64,000 nucleotides of DNA. It comes from Aristolochia californica (taxonomy: Eukaryota; Streptophyta; Magnoliopsida; Piperales; Aristolochiaceae). The notes beneath the pieces are model-generated. The model saw only the letters and a program-made list of their open reading frames with translations. It had not been told where the DNA came from and did not search any database. The DNA lies in the NCBI GenBank assembly GCA_029961685.1, contig JARWKL010000005.1:19186164-19250163 (forward strand), given 5' to 3'. A program made the translations under genes and the position numbers. Below, in pieces: positions 1 to 11,650 of this stretch. Positions within the stretch are counted from its first letter, which is position 1, and the number at the start of each line of letters is the position of its first letter.

Positions 1-1624
1 CTCTTTGGAATTATCTCTCTCTACATTTTTTCATTGTGCATTTCCATTTTAGATGTAGACTTTTTTTCTTAAATAAAAACTTTGAGTTTTCGTTCTCCCT
101 TCATTCCGTAAACAAAAAAGGCAAATAGATCACAATAAAATGAAAATTTTAGAGTTTAAGTATGAAAAAAATTTTAAACAATGACAAATGTAAGTAAAGA
201 AAATTTATTCACAAACCACAAATGATCACAAAAGTTTTGTTATCTAGGTTTGGGAAATTCCACTAGTTCAACCCTCATAGCTTGGAATTTTATAAGAAAG
301 AGATTTCTTCTACACTTGTTTTAAAAATGGATATACATGCTTGAAACATGTTAAAGATGCAAATGACCTATGGATCCAAATTTTTTAAAGAGAATAACAG
401 ATGCTCATTAAATTCTCAGGTGAACGTACGGTGGGATATTTACCCAAGTCAAACAAGCCATTATTTTACCCATTAACAAAAAGCTGCTCAAACAATCATT
501 GATGAATTTAAAGTGATTTATTATGCGTAATGGGCTATATTTTTGTAGGAAATGACTCGTGGATTGGGATTCAACACTCAATTAAAAATTCTCTTCTTCC
601 CCCTTTTCCCGACGATTGCAAAACATAATATATAAAAACTAAAAATAGTTTACAATCCCTCAAAATTACAGACACTCTTTGGAATTACCTCTCTCTACAT
701 TTGTGCATTGTGAATTTCCATTTTAGATTTAATCATTTTTGATAAATCAAAATTTTTATTTTTCACACTCCCTTCATCCTGTAAACAAAAATGGCAAATA
801 GATTACAACAAAATTAAAATTTTAGAGGCTATGTATGGAAAAAAAATTTTAAAAAAAAATGTAAGTAAATAAAATTTACTCACATACCACAAATGAACAT
901 AAAAGTTTTGTTATCCATGTTTGGGAAATTCCATTAGTTCAACCCTAATTGCTTGGAATTTTATAAGAAAGAGATTTCTTCTACACATGTTTTAAAAATG
1001 GACATGCAAGCTTGAAACATTATAAAGATGAAAATGACCTATGGATCCAAACCTTTTAAAGAGAATAACAAACACTCATTAAATTCTCAAGTGAACGTGC
1101 GGTGGGATATTTGCACGAGTCAAACAAGCCTTTATGTTGCCCATTTACAAAAAGTTGACCTAACAATCATAGGTGATTGTAAAGTGATTTATCATGCGTA
1201 ACGGGCTATATTTTTGTAAGAAATGACTTATGGATTGGGAGTCAACACTCAGTTAAAAATCCCCCTGCCTCCCCCTTTTCTTGATGATTGCAAAACCTTA
1301 TATATAAAAACTAAAAAGAGTTTACTAACCTTAAAAATTACAGACACTCTTCTAAATTTCTCTCTCTATATTTTTGCATTGTGCATTTCCAGTTTAGATG
1401 TATACTTTTTTATTAAATAAAAACTTTGAGTATTCACTCTCCCTTCATCTTGTAAACAAAAAAGGCAAATAGCTCACAACAAAATTAAAATTTTAGAGTT
1501 TAATATGGAAAAAATAAAAAACAACAACAAATGTAAGTAAAGAAAATTTATTCACACACTACAAATGAACACAAAATTTTTGTTATCCAAGTTTGAAAAA
1601 TTCTACTAGTTCAATCCTAATAGC
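1..1624 (-). repeat. ~690-bp satellite array, minus orientation (about 2.4 monomers)
   Basis: These monomers are the reverse complement of the satellite that fills the rest of the window. The diagnostic block, which reads CCCACCGCACGTTCACTTGA on the plus strand elsewhere, appears reverse-complemented near 431 and 1102, about 671 bp apart. These copies share a private variant, GATTTCTTCTACAC, where most other monomers read a longer GATTTCTAACTGATCC-type sequence, so they form a local subfamily. The 65-codon plus-strand ORF at 1223-1420 is antisense satellite sequence and has no gene-like feature. No host gene is visible in this stretch. Confidence 0.93.
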
Positions 1625-1665
1625 ATGTGTAGAAGAAATCTCTTTCTTTTGAAATGATCGGGAAA
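1600..1665. other. Satellite orientation-switch (inversion) junction
   Basis: Minus-oriented satellite ends at about 1624, after CAATCCTAATAGC. The next bases, 1625-1648, are the same local sequence read in the other direction (TGTGTAGAAGAAATCTC, the reverse complement of the variant at about 965-987). At about 1649 the sequence jumps by more than half a monomer to GAAATGATCGGGAAAAGG, and plus-oriented satellite continues from there. The junction is therefore compound: an inversion plus a phase jump. The flipped piece carries the same rare variant as the minus monomers, which points to a local fold-back origin. Confidence 0.85.
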
Positions 1666-4600
1666 AGGGGAAAGCGGGGATTTTTAAGTGAATGTTGAAT
1701 CCCAATCCATAAGTCATTTCTTACAAAAACATAGCCCATTATGTATGATTGACCGATACATCACTTAACAAATCATCTGCGATTGTTAGGTCAACTTTTT
1801 ATAAATGGGCAAAATAATGGTTTGTTTGACTCAGGTAAATATCCCACCTCACGTTCACTTGAGAATTTAATGAGCATTTGGTGTTCGCTTTAAAAGGTTT
1901 GGATCCATAGGGCATTTTCATCATTAACATGTTTCAAGCATGCATATCCATATTTAAAACAAGTTAGGATCAGTTAGAAATCTTTTTTTATCAAATTTCG
2001 AGCCATTAGGGTTGAACTAGTGGAATTTCCCAAACTTGGATAACAAAACTTTTGTGTTCGTTTATGGTGTGTGAATAAATTTTCTTTACCTATATTTTTT
2101 ATTGTTTTTAATTTTTTACAAACATAAAATCTAAAATTATCATTTTGTTGTGATCTGTTTTGCCTTTATCTTCTTGTTTACGAGAGAATCGGACAGTGAA
2201 AACTTCAAAGTTTTGATTTAAGAAAACTGTTTACATCTAAAATGGAATCTAAATACTCAAATGTAGAGAGAGATGATTCCAAAAAGTCTCTGTAACTTTT
2301 AGGGACTGTAAACTCTTTTAGTTTTTATACATTAGGTTTTGCAATGATTGGGAAATGGGGGAGGCAGGGGATTTTTAACTGAGTTTTCACTCCCAAACCA
2401 TAAGTCATTTCTTGCCCGTTACACATGATTGATCGATAAATAACTTTACAAATCATCTGTGATTGTTTGGTCGGCTTTTTTTAAGTGGGCAAAATAAGGT
2501 CTTGTTTGACTCGGATAAATATCCCACCGCACGTTCACTTGAGAATTTAATGAGCGTTTGTTGTTCGCTTTAAAAGGTTTGGATAAATATGGTATTTGCA
2601 TCTTTAACATGTTTCAAGAATGCATATCCATATTTAATACATGTTAGGATCAGTTAGAAATCTCTTTCTTATGAAATTCCAAACCATTAGTGTTGAACTA
2701 GTGGTATTTCCCAAACTTGGACAAAAAAAAATTTGTGTTCATTGGTGGTGTGTGAATAAATTTTCTTTACTTATATTTGTTATTTTTCTTAATTTTTTCC
2801 ATACATAAACTCTAAAATTTTCATTTTTTTGTGATTTTTTTTGCCTTTATCTTCTTGTTTACGCGGGAATCAAAGAGTGAAAACTCATAGGTTTGATTTA
2901 AGAAAAAAGAGTACATCTAAAATGGAATGTATTTCACAAATTTAGAGAGATAATTCCAAAAAGTCTCTCTAGCTTTTAGGGACTGCAAAATCTTTTAGTT
3001 TTTATACATTAGGTTTTTTAGTTATTGAGAAAAGGGGGAGGGGGAGGATTTTCAACTGAGTGTTGACTCCCAATACATAATTAATTTCAGTAAAAAATAT
3101 AACCCATTACGTATGATTGACCGATAAATCACTTTACAAATCATATGCGATTGTTAGGTCATCTTTTTGTAAGAGGGCAAAATAATATCTTGTTTGACTC
3201 GAGTAAATATCCCACCGCACGTTCACTTGAGAATTTAATGAGTGTTTGTTGTTTTCTTTAAAAGGATTGGAGGAATAGGGCATTTGCATCTTTAACATGT
3301 TTCAAGCATGTGTATCCATATTTAAAACATGTTAAGATCAGTTAGAAATCTCTTTCTTATCAAATTCCAAGCCATTAGGGTAGAACTAGTGGAATTTCCC
3401 AAACTTGGACAACAAAACTTTTGTGTTTGTTTGTGGTGTGTGAATAAATTTTCATCACTTACATTGGTTATATTTTTTAATTTGTTCCATACATAAACTC
3501 TAAATTTTCATTTTGTTGTGATCTGTTTTGCCTTTACCTTCTTGTTTACGAGAGAATCGAAGAGTGAAAACTCAAAGTTTTGATTTAAGAAAAAAGTGTA
3601 CATCTAAAATGGAATGGAAATGCACAAATGTAGAGAGAGATAATTCCAAAAAATTTCTTTAACTTTTCAAACTCTTTTAGTTTTCATACATTAGGTTTTG
3701 CAATGATCAGGAAAAGGGGGAGGCAGGGGATTTTTAAACGAGTGTTGACTCCCAATCAATAAGTAATTTCTTACAAAAATATAGCCTGTTACGCTTGATG
3801 GACCGATAAATCACTTTACAAATCATCTGCGATTGTTAACTTAGCTTTTTGTAAATAGGCAAAATAATGGCTTGTTTGACTCGGGTATTTATTCCACCGC
3901 ATGTTCACTCGAGAATTTAATGAGCATTTGTTGTTCATTTTAAAAGGTTTGGATCCATAGGGCATTTGCATCTTTAACATGTTTCAAGCATGCATATCCA
4001 TATTTAAAACATGTTGGGATCAGTTTGAAATCTCTTTCTTATCAAATTCCAAGCCATAATGGTTGAACTAGTGGAATTTCCCAAACTTGGACAACAAAAC
4101 TTTTGTGTTCGTTTGTGGTGTGTGAATAAATGTTCTTTACTTACACTTGTTACTATTTAAAAAAATTTCCATACATAAACTCTAAAATTTTCATTTCTTT
4201 GTGATCTGTTTTGCCTTTATCTTCTTGTTTATGAGAGAATCAGAGAGTGAAAACTCAAAGTTTTGATTTAAGAAAAAAGTGTACATCTAAAATGGAAAGG
4301 AAATGCACAAATGTAAAGAGAGATAATTCCAAAAAGTCTCTATAACTTTTAGGCACTGCAAACTCTTTTAGTTTTTATACATTAGCTTTTGATATTTTCG
4401 AGAAAAAGGGAAGTCAGGGGATTTTTACCTGAGTGTTGATTCCAAATCCATCAGTCATTTCTTACACAAAAATAAGCCATTTTGCATGATTGTTCAATAA
4501 ATAACTTTACAAATCATCTGCGATTGTTAGGTCAGCATTTTGTAAATAGCCAAAATAATGGCTTGTTTGACTCGGCTAAATATCCCACCGCACGCTCACT

Positions 4601-5108
4601 TGAGAATATAATGAGCGTTTGTTGTTCACTATAAAAGGTTTGTATCAACAGGGCATTTGCATCTTTAACATGTTTCAAACATGCACATCCATATTTAAAA
4701 CATGTTAGGATCAGTTAGAAATCTCTTTCTTATCAAATTCCAGGCCTTTAGGGTTGAACTAGTGGAATTTCCCAAACTTAGACAACAAAACATTTGTGTT
4801 CATTTGTAGTGTGTGAATAAATTTTCTTTACTTATATTTTCTATTTTTTTTAATTTGTTCCATACATAAACTCTAAATTTTTTATTTTGTTGAGATATGT
4901 TTTGCCTTCATCTCCCTGTTTACAAGAGAATCGGAAAGTGAAAACTCAAAGTTTTAATTTTAAAAATCTTTACATCTGAAATGGAATGCAAATGCACAAA
5001 TGAAGAGAGATATAGTTCCAAAATGTCCCTGTTACTTTTAGGGACTGCAAACTGTTTTTGTTTTTATTCATTAGGTTTCGCAATGATCAAGAAAAGGAGG
5101 AGGCGGGG
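1625..5108 (+). repeat. ~690-bp satellite array, plus orientation (5 monomers)
   Basis: The CCCACCGC anchor of successive monomers falls at about 1853, 2523, 3211, 3893 and 4584, giving spacings of 670-691 bp. A typical monomer runs: GATTGTTAGGTCAGC; TGTTTGACTCGGGTAAATAT; the anchor; GGATCCATAGGGCATTTGC; a dyad AACATGTTT...AAACATGTT; GAACTAGTGGAATTTCCC; GTGGTGTGTGAATAAATTTT; TTGTTTACGAGAGAATCGG; GGAATGGAAATGCACAAATG; a G-rich purine tract; GTGTTGACTCCCAATCC; then a new cycle. The monomer near 2411 lacks the usual ACAAAAACATAG stretch, a deletion shared with copies at about 13811 and 50315. The array is cut at about 5105-5110 by the solo LTR. The plus-strand ORF at 4981-5166 runs from satellite into LTR sequence and is accidental. 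Confidence 0.95.
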
Positions 5109-5186
5109 ATATGACCCTTGCTTCCCACTAGATTACATGAACGATTCTTACGCTTGCGAGGTATAAAAGCCAATGTAATTAAATTT
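5107..5186 (+). mobile_element. Detached 3'-terminal fragment of the LTR, forward orientation
   Basis: About 79 bp from GGATATGACCC to TAATTAAATTT match the last 80 bp of the retrotransposon LTR, here in forward orientation. The complete neighbouring LTR lies in reverse. The fragment sits directly on the satellite break after GAGGCGGGG and abuts the 3' end of the reverse LTR, forming a near-perfect palindrome. It keeps the GAGGTATAAAAGC motif found near the end of every LTR copy here. It may be the remnant of a second element inserted tail-to-tail, or a product of template switching or fold-back repair. Confidence 0.82.
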
Positions 5187-5271
5187 ATGTGAAATTTAAT
5201 TACATCGGCTTTTATACCTCGCAAGTGTACGAATCATTCATGTAATCTAGCGGGAAGCGAGGGTCATATCC
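5107..5271. repeat. Long inverted repeat (hairpin) of LTR 3' ends
   Basis: The left arm, about 5107-5185, and the right arm, about 5192-5271, are reverse complements with only a few mismatches. For example GCTTGCGAGGTATAAAAGCC on the left pairs with GGCTTTTATACCTCGCAAG on the right. The spacer is about 5 nt (ATGTG), within TAATTAAATTTATGTG. A transcript crossing it would fold into a hairpin with a stem of about 78 bp, and the DNA could extrude as a cruciform. No such structure occurs at the ends of the full-length element at 15970-25889. Confidence 0.88.
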
Positions 5272-6878
5272 ACAGGGAGGACTAAATTTTGTGTATTCTT
5301 CAGTCAACTAACCTAACAAAATATGATGAATTACTCTGAACTAAACACTAATTACATCCTAAATTATCAAGCAATAATCTAATTAACTACTTGCACAACA
5401 AGAAACGTCAACTCTAGATTTTACAGTGATTCGTGCCTCTCTCGAGTGCCACGTAACCACGAATCCGGATTCTCAATCCTTGCATCTAGCCCCTCTCGGG
5501 CGCCTAGAGTTAATGACAGAGACCGGATTACAATAAAATGCAGAGAATCAATTTCCTATTGTTATGATGCTAAAATTATCAACTCTAGATTTTACCATGA
5601 TTCATTCCTCTCTTGAGCGCCACGTAACCACGAATCCGGATTCTCAATCCTTGCGTCTAGCCCCTCTCGGGCGCCTAGAATTAATGATAGCGATCGGATT
5701 ACAATAGAATGCAGATAATCAATTTCCTATTGTGATGATGCTAAAATTATCAACTCTGGATTTTATCGTGATTCGTGCCTCTCTCGACTCCGATTTCTCA
5801 ACCCTTGCGTCTAGCCCCTCTCGGGCGCATAGAGTGAAAGACAGAAATTAGATTAAAATACCAAAATCCAACCTAAATTACAATCCTACCCGAATTAGCT
5901 AATTTAATCAAATATTCGAAAAACAAATATTTGTTAAACATTAATTATCAAATCAAATTTAATAAACATTCAAAACCTAAGTTCAAACTATAGGAAAATT
6001 AAATTAAAAAATGATGTATTACTCCCTTCTCCTTCCTCCCGCTCGAGCAGCAAAGGCTGGTTCTCATGGGTGCTGCAATTTCCAGAAATTGATGGCTTCG
6101 GGTTGCAAGTGCGAGTGACCGGAGGTAGAGACAATGCCGGCGAAGAAGGATAGAATCCCACGAATGGAGGTGGTGTGGCGGACGATGGAATGGAGCCAAA
6201 TTTCTCTGACCAGCTCTCTCGAGTCTCGGTCGGAGTCGAAATAGCTTTGGAAATGGTCGGAAATGGGTAATCGATGCCTGAGGATGGTCGGAATGCGGAA
6301 TCGGAGCCGGAGGAGCCCTCTCGGGTCACCTCTCAGCCTGGCGAGCAGAGAATGGCAGCGTCGAACTCGCCGCGATGGAGACACTCTCGAGCTCTCCTCG
6401 GGTCTGTTCTCGGTTGCCGGAAGTTGGTGGACGACGGTGACGAACAACGTTCAGAGGAAGCCCTCTCGGGTCTCCCCTCCTTCGGTGGGCAGCCCTTTCC
6501 CCCTTTCTGTCAACGGTCCCCTATTTTTCCCCCTTTCCGTCCCTTTTCTTTCAAAACGCTCTTACCCTTAAAATCTCTCTCTTTCACTTATGGTATTTTG
6601 GTAAATATCTCCTTCTCCACCAAAATTCTCCTGAAATTCCATAATTGAATCCATAAAAATCATTTCAGGAAGAAGTAAACCCTAAAAGCAATGAAATATA
6701 ATTCAGGAGAGAAAAATATGCAATATAGACAGTGATTAATGCCAAATTCAATAAATGCACGTTTCATTTGAAAACCGATAAATAACCACCTATAACACAA
6801 TTATAAGGGCTATTCTATTATAATTAACCAAGTTTTCATGTCAGAATCTGGCATCTATCAGGGGCTATCGGGCTATCA
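5187..6878 (-). mobile_element. Solo LTR of the Athila-like Ty3/gypsy family, reverse orientation
   Basis: This is the reverse complement of the LTRs at 15970-17345 and 24553-25889. Its own 5' end (TGATAGATGCC) lies at 6860 and its 3' end at about 5187. There is no PBS or coding sequence next to it, so it is a solo LTR, usually a product of LTR-LTR recombination. It is about 1.67 kb rather than 1.34-1.38 kb because a 171-bp internal segment is present three times. Beyond 6860 there is GGGGCTATCGGG and a second CTATCA at 6873-6878 before satellite resumes with GGGGGATTTTTAAC, so the true terminus is ambiguous by 18 bp. GGGGAT occurs on both sides (5105-5110 and 6880-6885) and is the likely target duplication. 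The GC-rich part (about 6050-6500) is open in several frames, including a minus frame at 5988-6329 that partly matches one in the 3' LTR. Confidence 0.9.
5409..5855 (-). repeat. 171-bp tandem triplication inside the solo LTR
   Basis: CAACTCTAGATTTTAC-type sequence starts at 5409, 5580 and 5751 (exact 171-bp steps). Each copy carries TAGCCCCTCTCGGGCGC and a Cys-free GC-rich block, followed by an AATTTCCTATTGT-type stretch in the first two copies. The third copy is shorter and lacks CACGTAACCACGAATC. The full-length element's LTRs have this segment once. Two additional copies (342 bp) account for the greater length of this LTR. Confidence 0.9.
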
Positions 6879-8859
6879 GGGGGATTTTTAACTGAGTGAT
6901 GACCCCAAATCCATAAGTCATTTCTTACAAAAACATAGCCCGTTATGCATGATTGACCAATAAATCATCTGCGATTGTTAGCTTAGTTTTTTGTGAGTGG
7001 GTAAAATAATGGCTTTTTGACTTGGGTAAATTCCCACCGCATGTTCACTTGAGAATTTAATGAGCGTTTGTTGTTCATTTTAAAAGGTTTGGATCCATAG
7101 GGCATTTTCATCTTTAACATGTTTAGAGCATCCATATCCATATTTAAAATATGTTAGGATCAGTTAGAAATCTCTTTCTTATAAAATTCCAAGCCATCAC
7201 GGTTGAACTAATGGAATTTCCCAAACATGGAAAACAAAAATTTTGTGTTCATTTTTGGTGTGTGAATAAATTTTATTTACTTACACTTGTTACTATTATT
7301 GATTTTTCCATACATAAACTCTAAAATTTTCATTTTGTTGTGATCTATTTTTCCTTTATATTCTTGTTTACGAGAGAATCGAAGAGTGAAAACTCAAAGT
7401 TTTGATTTAAGAAAAATTTATACATCTAAAATGGAAAGGGAATGCAAAAATTTAGAGAGAGATAATTCCTAAAAGTCTCTGTAACTTTTAGGAACTGCAA
7501 ACTCTTTTAGTTTTTATACATTTGGTTTTGCAATGATCGGGAAAAAGGGGAGGCGAGGGATTTTTAATTGAGTGTTGACTCCCAATCCATAAGTCATTTC
7601 TTACTAAAATGTAGCCCGTTACGTATGATTGACCGATAAATCACTTTAAAAATCATATTCGATTGTTAGGTCTGCTTTTTGTAAGTGGGCAAAATAATGG
7701 CTTGTTTGACTCGGGTAAATATCCCACCGCATGTTCACTTGAGAATTTAATGAGCGTTTGTTATTCACTTTAAAAGGTTTGGATCCATATGGCATTTGCA
7801 TCTTTAAAATGTTTAGAGGATGCATATCCATGTTTAAAATATGTTAGGATCAGTTAGAAATCCCTTTCTTATCAAATTCATAGTCATTCGGGTTGAACTA
7901 GTGGAATTTCCCAAACTTGGAAGACAAAACATTTGTGTTCGTTTGTGGTGTGTGAATAAATTTTCTTCACTTACATTTGCTATTGTTTTTAATTTGTTCC
8001 ATACATAAACTCTAAATTTTCATTTTGATGTGATATGTGTTGCCCTTATCTTCTCGTTTACGAGAGAATCGGACAGTGAAAACTCTAATTTTTTATTTAA
8101 GCAAAAAGTCTACATCTAAAATGGAATTGAAATGCACAAATGTAGAGAAAGATCATTCCAAAAAGTCTCTTTAACTTTTAGGGATTTCAAACTCTTTTAG
8201 TTTTTATACATTAGGTTTTGCAATGATCGGGAAAAGGGGGAGGCGGGGGATTTTTAATTGAGTGTTGACTCCCAATCCATTATTAATTTCTTTAAAAAAA
8301 ATAGGCTGTTATGCTTGATTGACCGATAAATCTCTTTAAAAATCATCTGCGATTGTTAGCTCAGCTTTTTGTAAATGGTCAAAATAATTGCTTGTTTGAC
8401 TCGGGTAAATATCCCACCGCACGTTCACTTGAGAATTTAATGAGCGTTTGTTGTTCATTTTAAAGGTTCGATTTATATGACATTTGCATCTTGAACATGA
8501 TTCTAGCATGCATATCCACATTTAAAACATGTTAGCATTAGTTAGAAATCTCTTTCTTATCGAATTCCAAGCCAATAGGGTACAACTACAGGAATTTCCC
8601 AATCCTGGACCACAAAACTTTTGTGTTCGTTTGTGGTCTATGAATAAATTTTCTTTACTTACACTGGTTACTGTGTCCAATTTTTGCCATACATAAACTC
8701 TAAAATTTTCATTTTGTTGTGATCTATTTTTCCTTTATCTCCTTGTTTACGAGAGAATCGAAGAGTGAAAACTGAAAGTTTTGATTTAAAAAAAAAGTTT
8801 ACATCTAAAATGGAATGGAAATTCACAAATGTAGAGAGAGATTATTCCAAAAAGTCTCT

Positions 8860-8885
8860 GTAACTTTTAGAACTACTGGAATTTC
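8860..8885. other. Monomer phase-jump junction (partial extra monomer)
   Basis: After CTCTGTAACTTTTAG the sequence should continue with GGACTGCAAACTC. Instead it jumps back within the monomer to AACTACTGGAATTTCC, so about 285 bp of monomer is repeated out of register. The joined sequences share only a few bases of homology (TAGAACTA against TTGAACTA). Confidence 0.85.
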
Positions 8886-11624
8886 CATAACTTGGACAAC
8901 AAAACTTTTGTGTTCGTTTTTGGTGTGTGAATCAATTTTGTTTACTTACACTTGTTCCTGTTTTTATTTTTTCCATACATAAACTCTAAAATTTTCATTT
9001 TGTTGTGATCTATTTTGCCTCTATCTTCTTGTTTACGAGAGAATCAGAGAGTGAAAACTCTAAGTTTTGATTTTAAAAAAAAGTTTAGATCTAAAATGGA
9101 ATGGAAATGCACAAATGTAGAGAGACATAGTTCCAAAAATTTTATGTAACTTTTAGGGATAGCTAACTCTTTTAGTTTTTATGCATTAGGTTTTGCAATG
9201 ATCGGGAAAACGGGGAGACGAGGGATTTTTAACTAAGTGTTGACTCCCAATCCATAAGTCATTTCTCACAAAAACATAGCTCATTACGCATGATTGACCG
9301 ATCAATCATTTTACAAACAATCTGCGATTGTTAGCTCAGCTTTTTTTAAATGGGCAAAATAATGGCTTGTTTGACTTGGATAAATATCCCACCTCACGTT
9401 TACTTCAGAATTTAATGAGTATTTTTTGTTCGTTTTAAAATGTTTGGATCCTTAGGGCATTTGCATCTTTAACATGCTTTAAGCATGCATATACATATTT
9501 AAAATATTTTAGGATCAGTTAGAAATCTCTTTCTTATCAAATTTCAAGACATTAGGGTTGAACCAGTGGAATTTTCCAAACTTGGACAACAAAACTTTTG
9601 TGATCGTTTGTGGTGTGTGAATAAATTTTATTCACTTACATTTTTTATTTTTTTTATTTTTTTCCATACATAAACTTTAAAATTTTCATTTTGTTGTGAT
9701 CTATTTTGCCTTTATCTAAATTTTTTATTTTAAAAAAAAAGTGTACATCTAAAATGGAATGGAAAAGTACAAATGTAGAGAGAGATAATTCCAAAAACGT
9801 CTCTGTAACTTTTAGGGACAGCATACTCTTTTAGTTTTTATACATTAGGATTTGCAAAGATCGGGAAAAGGGGAAGGCGGACGATTTTTAATTGTGTGTT
9901 AACTCCATATCCTTAAGTCATTTCTTACAAAAAAATAGCCTGTTACGCATGATTAACCGATAAATCACTTAACAAATCATTTACGATTGTTAGGTCAGCT
10001 TTTTAGAAATGGGCAAAATAATGGCTTGTTTGACTCTGGTAAATATCCCACTGCAGGTTCACTTGAGAATTTAATGAGCGTTTGTTGTTTACTTTCAAAG
10101 GTTTGGATCCATAGGGCATTTGCATCTTTAGCATGTTTCAAGCATGCATATCCATATTTAAAACATGTTAGGATCAGTTAAAAATCTCTTTCTTATCAAA
10201 TTCCAATCCTTTAGGGTTGAACTAGTGCAATTTCCAAAACATAGACAACAAAACTTTTGTGTTATTTTGTGGTGTGTTAATAAATTTTATTTACTTATAT
10301 TTGTTATTGTTTTTAATTTGTTCCATACATAAACTCTAATTTTTTAATTTTGTTGTGATCTTTTTTGACTTTATCTCCTTGTTTACGAGAGAATCGGAGA
10401 GTGAAAACTAAGTTTTGATTTAAAAAAAAATTATATCTAAAATGGAATGGAAATACAGAAATCTAAAGAGAGATAATTCCAAAAAGTCTCTGTAACTTTT
10501 AGGCACTACAAACTCTTTTAGTTTTTATTCATTAGGTTTTTCAATGATCGTGAAAAAGGGGAGGCAGGGGATTTTTCAATGAGTGTTGACTCCCAATCTG
10601 TAAGTCATTTCTCAAAAAAGCATAGCCCTTTACACATGATTGACCGATAAATCACCTTATAAATCATCTGCGATTGTTAGCTCAACTTTATGTAAGTGGA
10701 TAAAATAATGGCTTGTTTGACTCTGGTAAATATCCCACCACATGTTCACTTGAAAATTTAATGAGCGTTTTTTTTTCTCTTTAAAAGGTTTGGATCCATA
10801 GGGCATTTGCATCTTTAACATGTTTAGAATATGCATATCCATATGTAAAATATGTTAGGTTCAGTTCGAAATCTCTATCTTATCGAATTCCAAGCCATTA
10901 GGGTTGAACTAGTGGAATTTCCCAAACTTGGAAAACAAAACTTTTGGGTTCGTTTGTGGTGTGTGAATAAATTTTTTTTTACCTACATTTGTTATTCTTT
11001 TTAATTTTTTCCATACATAAACTCTAAATTTTCATTTTGTTGTGATCTGTTTTACCCTGATCTTCTTGTTTACGATAGAATCGGAGAGTGAAAACTCAAA
11101 GTTTTGATTTAAGAAAAAAGTGTACATCTAAAATGGAATGGAAATGCACAAATGTAGAGAGAAATAATTCCAAAAAGTCTCTATAAATTTTAGGTACTCC
11201 AAACTCTTTTAGTTTTTATACACTGGGTTTTGCAATTCTCGGGAAAAGGGGAAGGCGAGGGATTTTTAACTGAGTGTTGCCTCCCAATCCATAAGCCATT
11301 TCTTACAAAAACATAGCCCGTTACGCATGATTGACCGATAAATCATTTTAAAAATCATCTGCGATTGTTAGGTCAGCTTTTTGTAAATGAGCAAAATAAT
11401 GGCTTCTTTGACTCCTGTAAATATCCCACCGCACGTTCACTTGATAATTTAATGAGCGTTTGTTGTTCTCTTTAAAAGGTTTCTATCCATAGGGCATTTG
11501 CATCTTTAACATGTTTCAAGCATGCATATCATATTTAAAACATGTTAGGATCAGTTAGAAATCTCTTTCTTATCAAATTATAAGCTTTTAGGGTTGAACT
11601 AGAGGAATTTTCCAAAATTAGACA

Positions 11625-11650
11625 ACAAAACTTTTTTGAAATGAAAATGC
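11625..11650. other. Monomer internal deletion junction
   Basis: CAACAAAACTTTTTTG is followed directly by AAATGAAAATGCAAAAATTT. The intervening part of the monomer (the GTGGTGTGTGAATAAATT block through the TTGTTTACGAGAGAATC block) is missing, so the anchor spacing is 503 bp instead of about 690 bp. Confidence 0.85.

Noticed and set aside
2330..2400. Telomere-like or interstitial telomeric repeats
   Set aside because: Only isolated TTAGG-containing words such as CATTAGGTTTTG occur; there is no tandem TTTAGGG.
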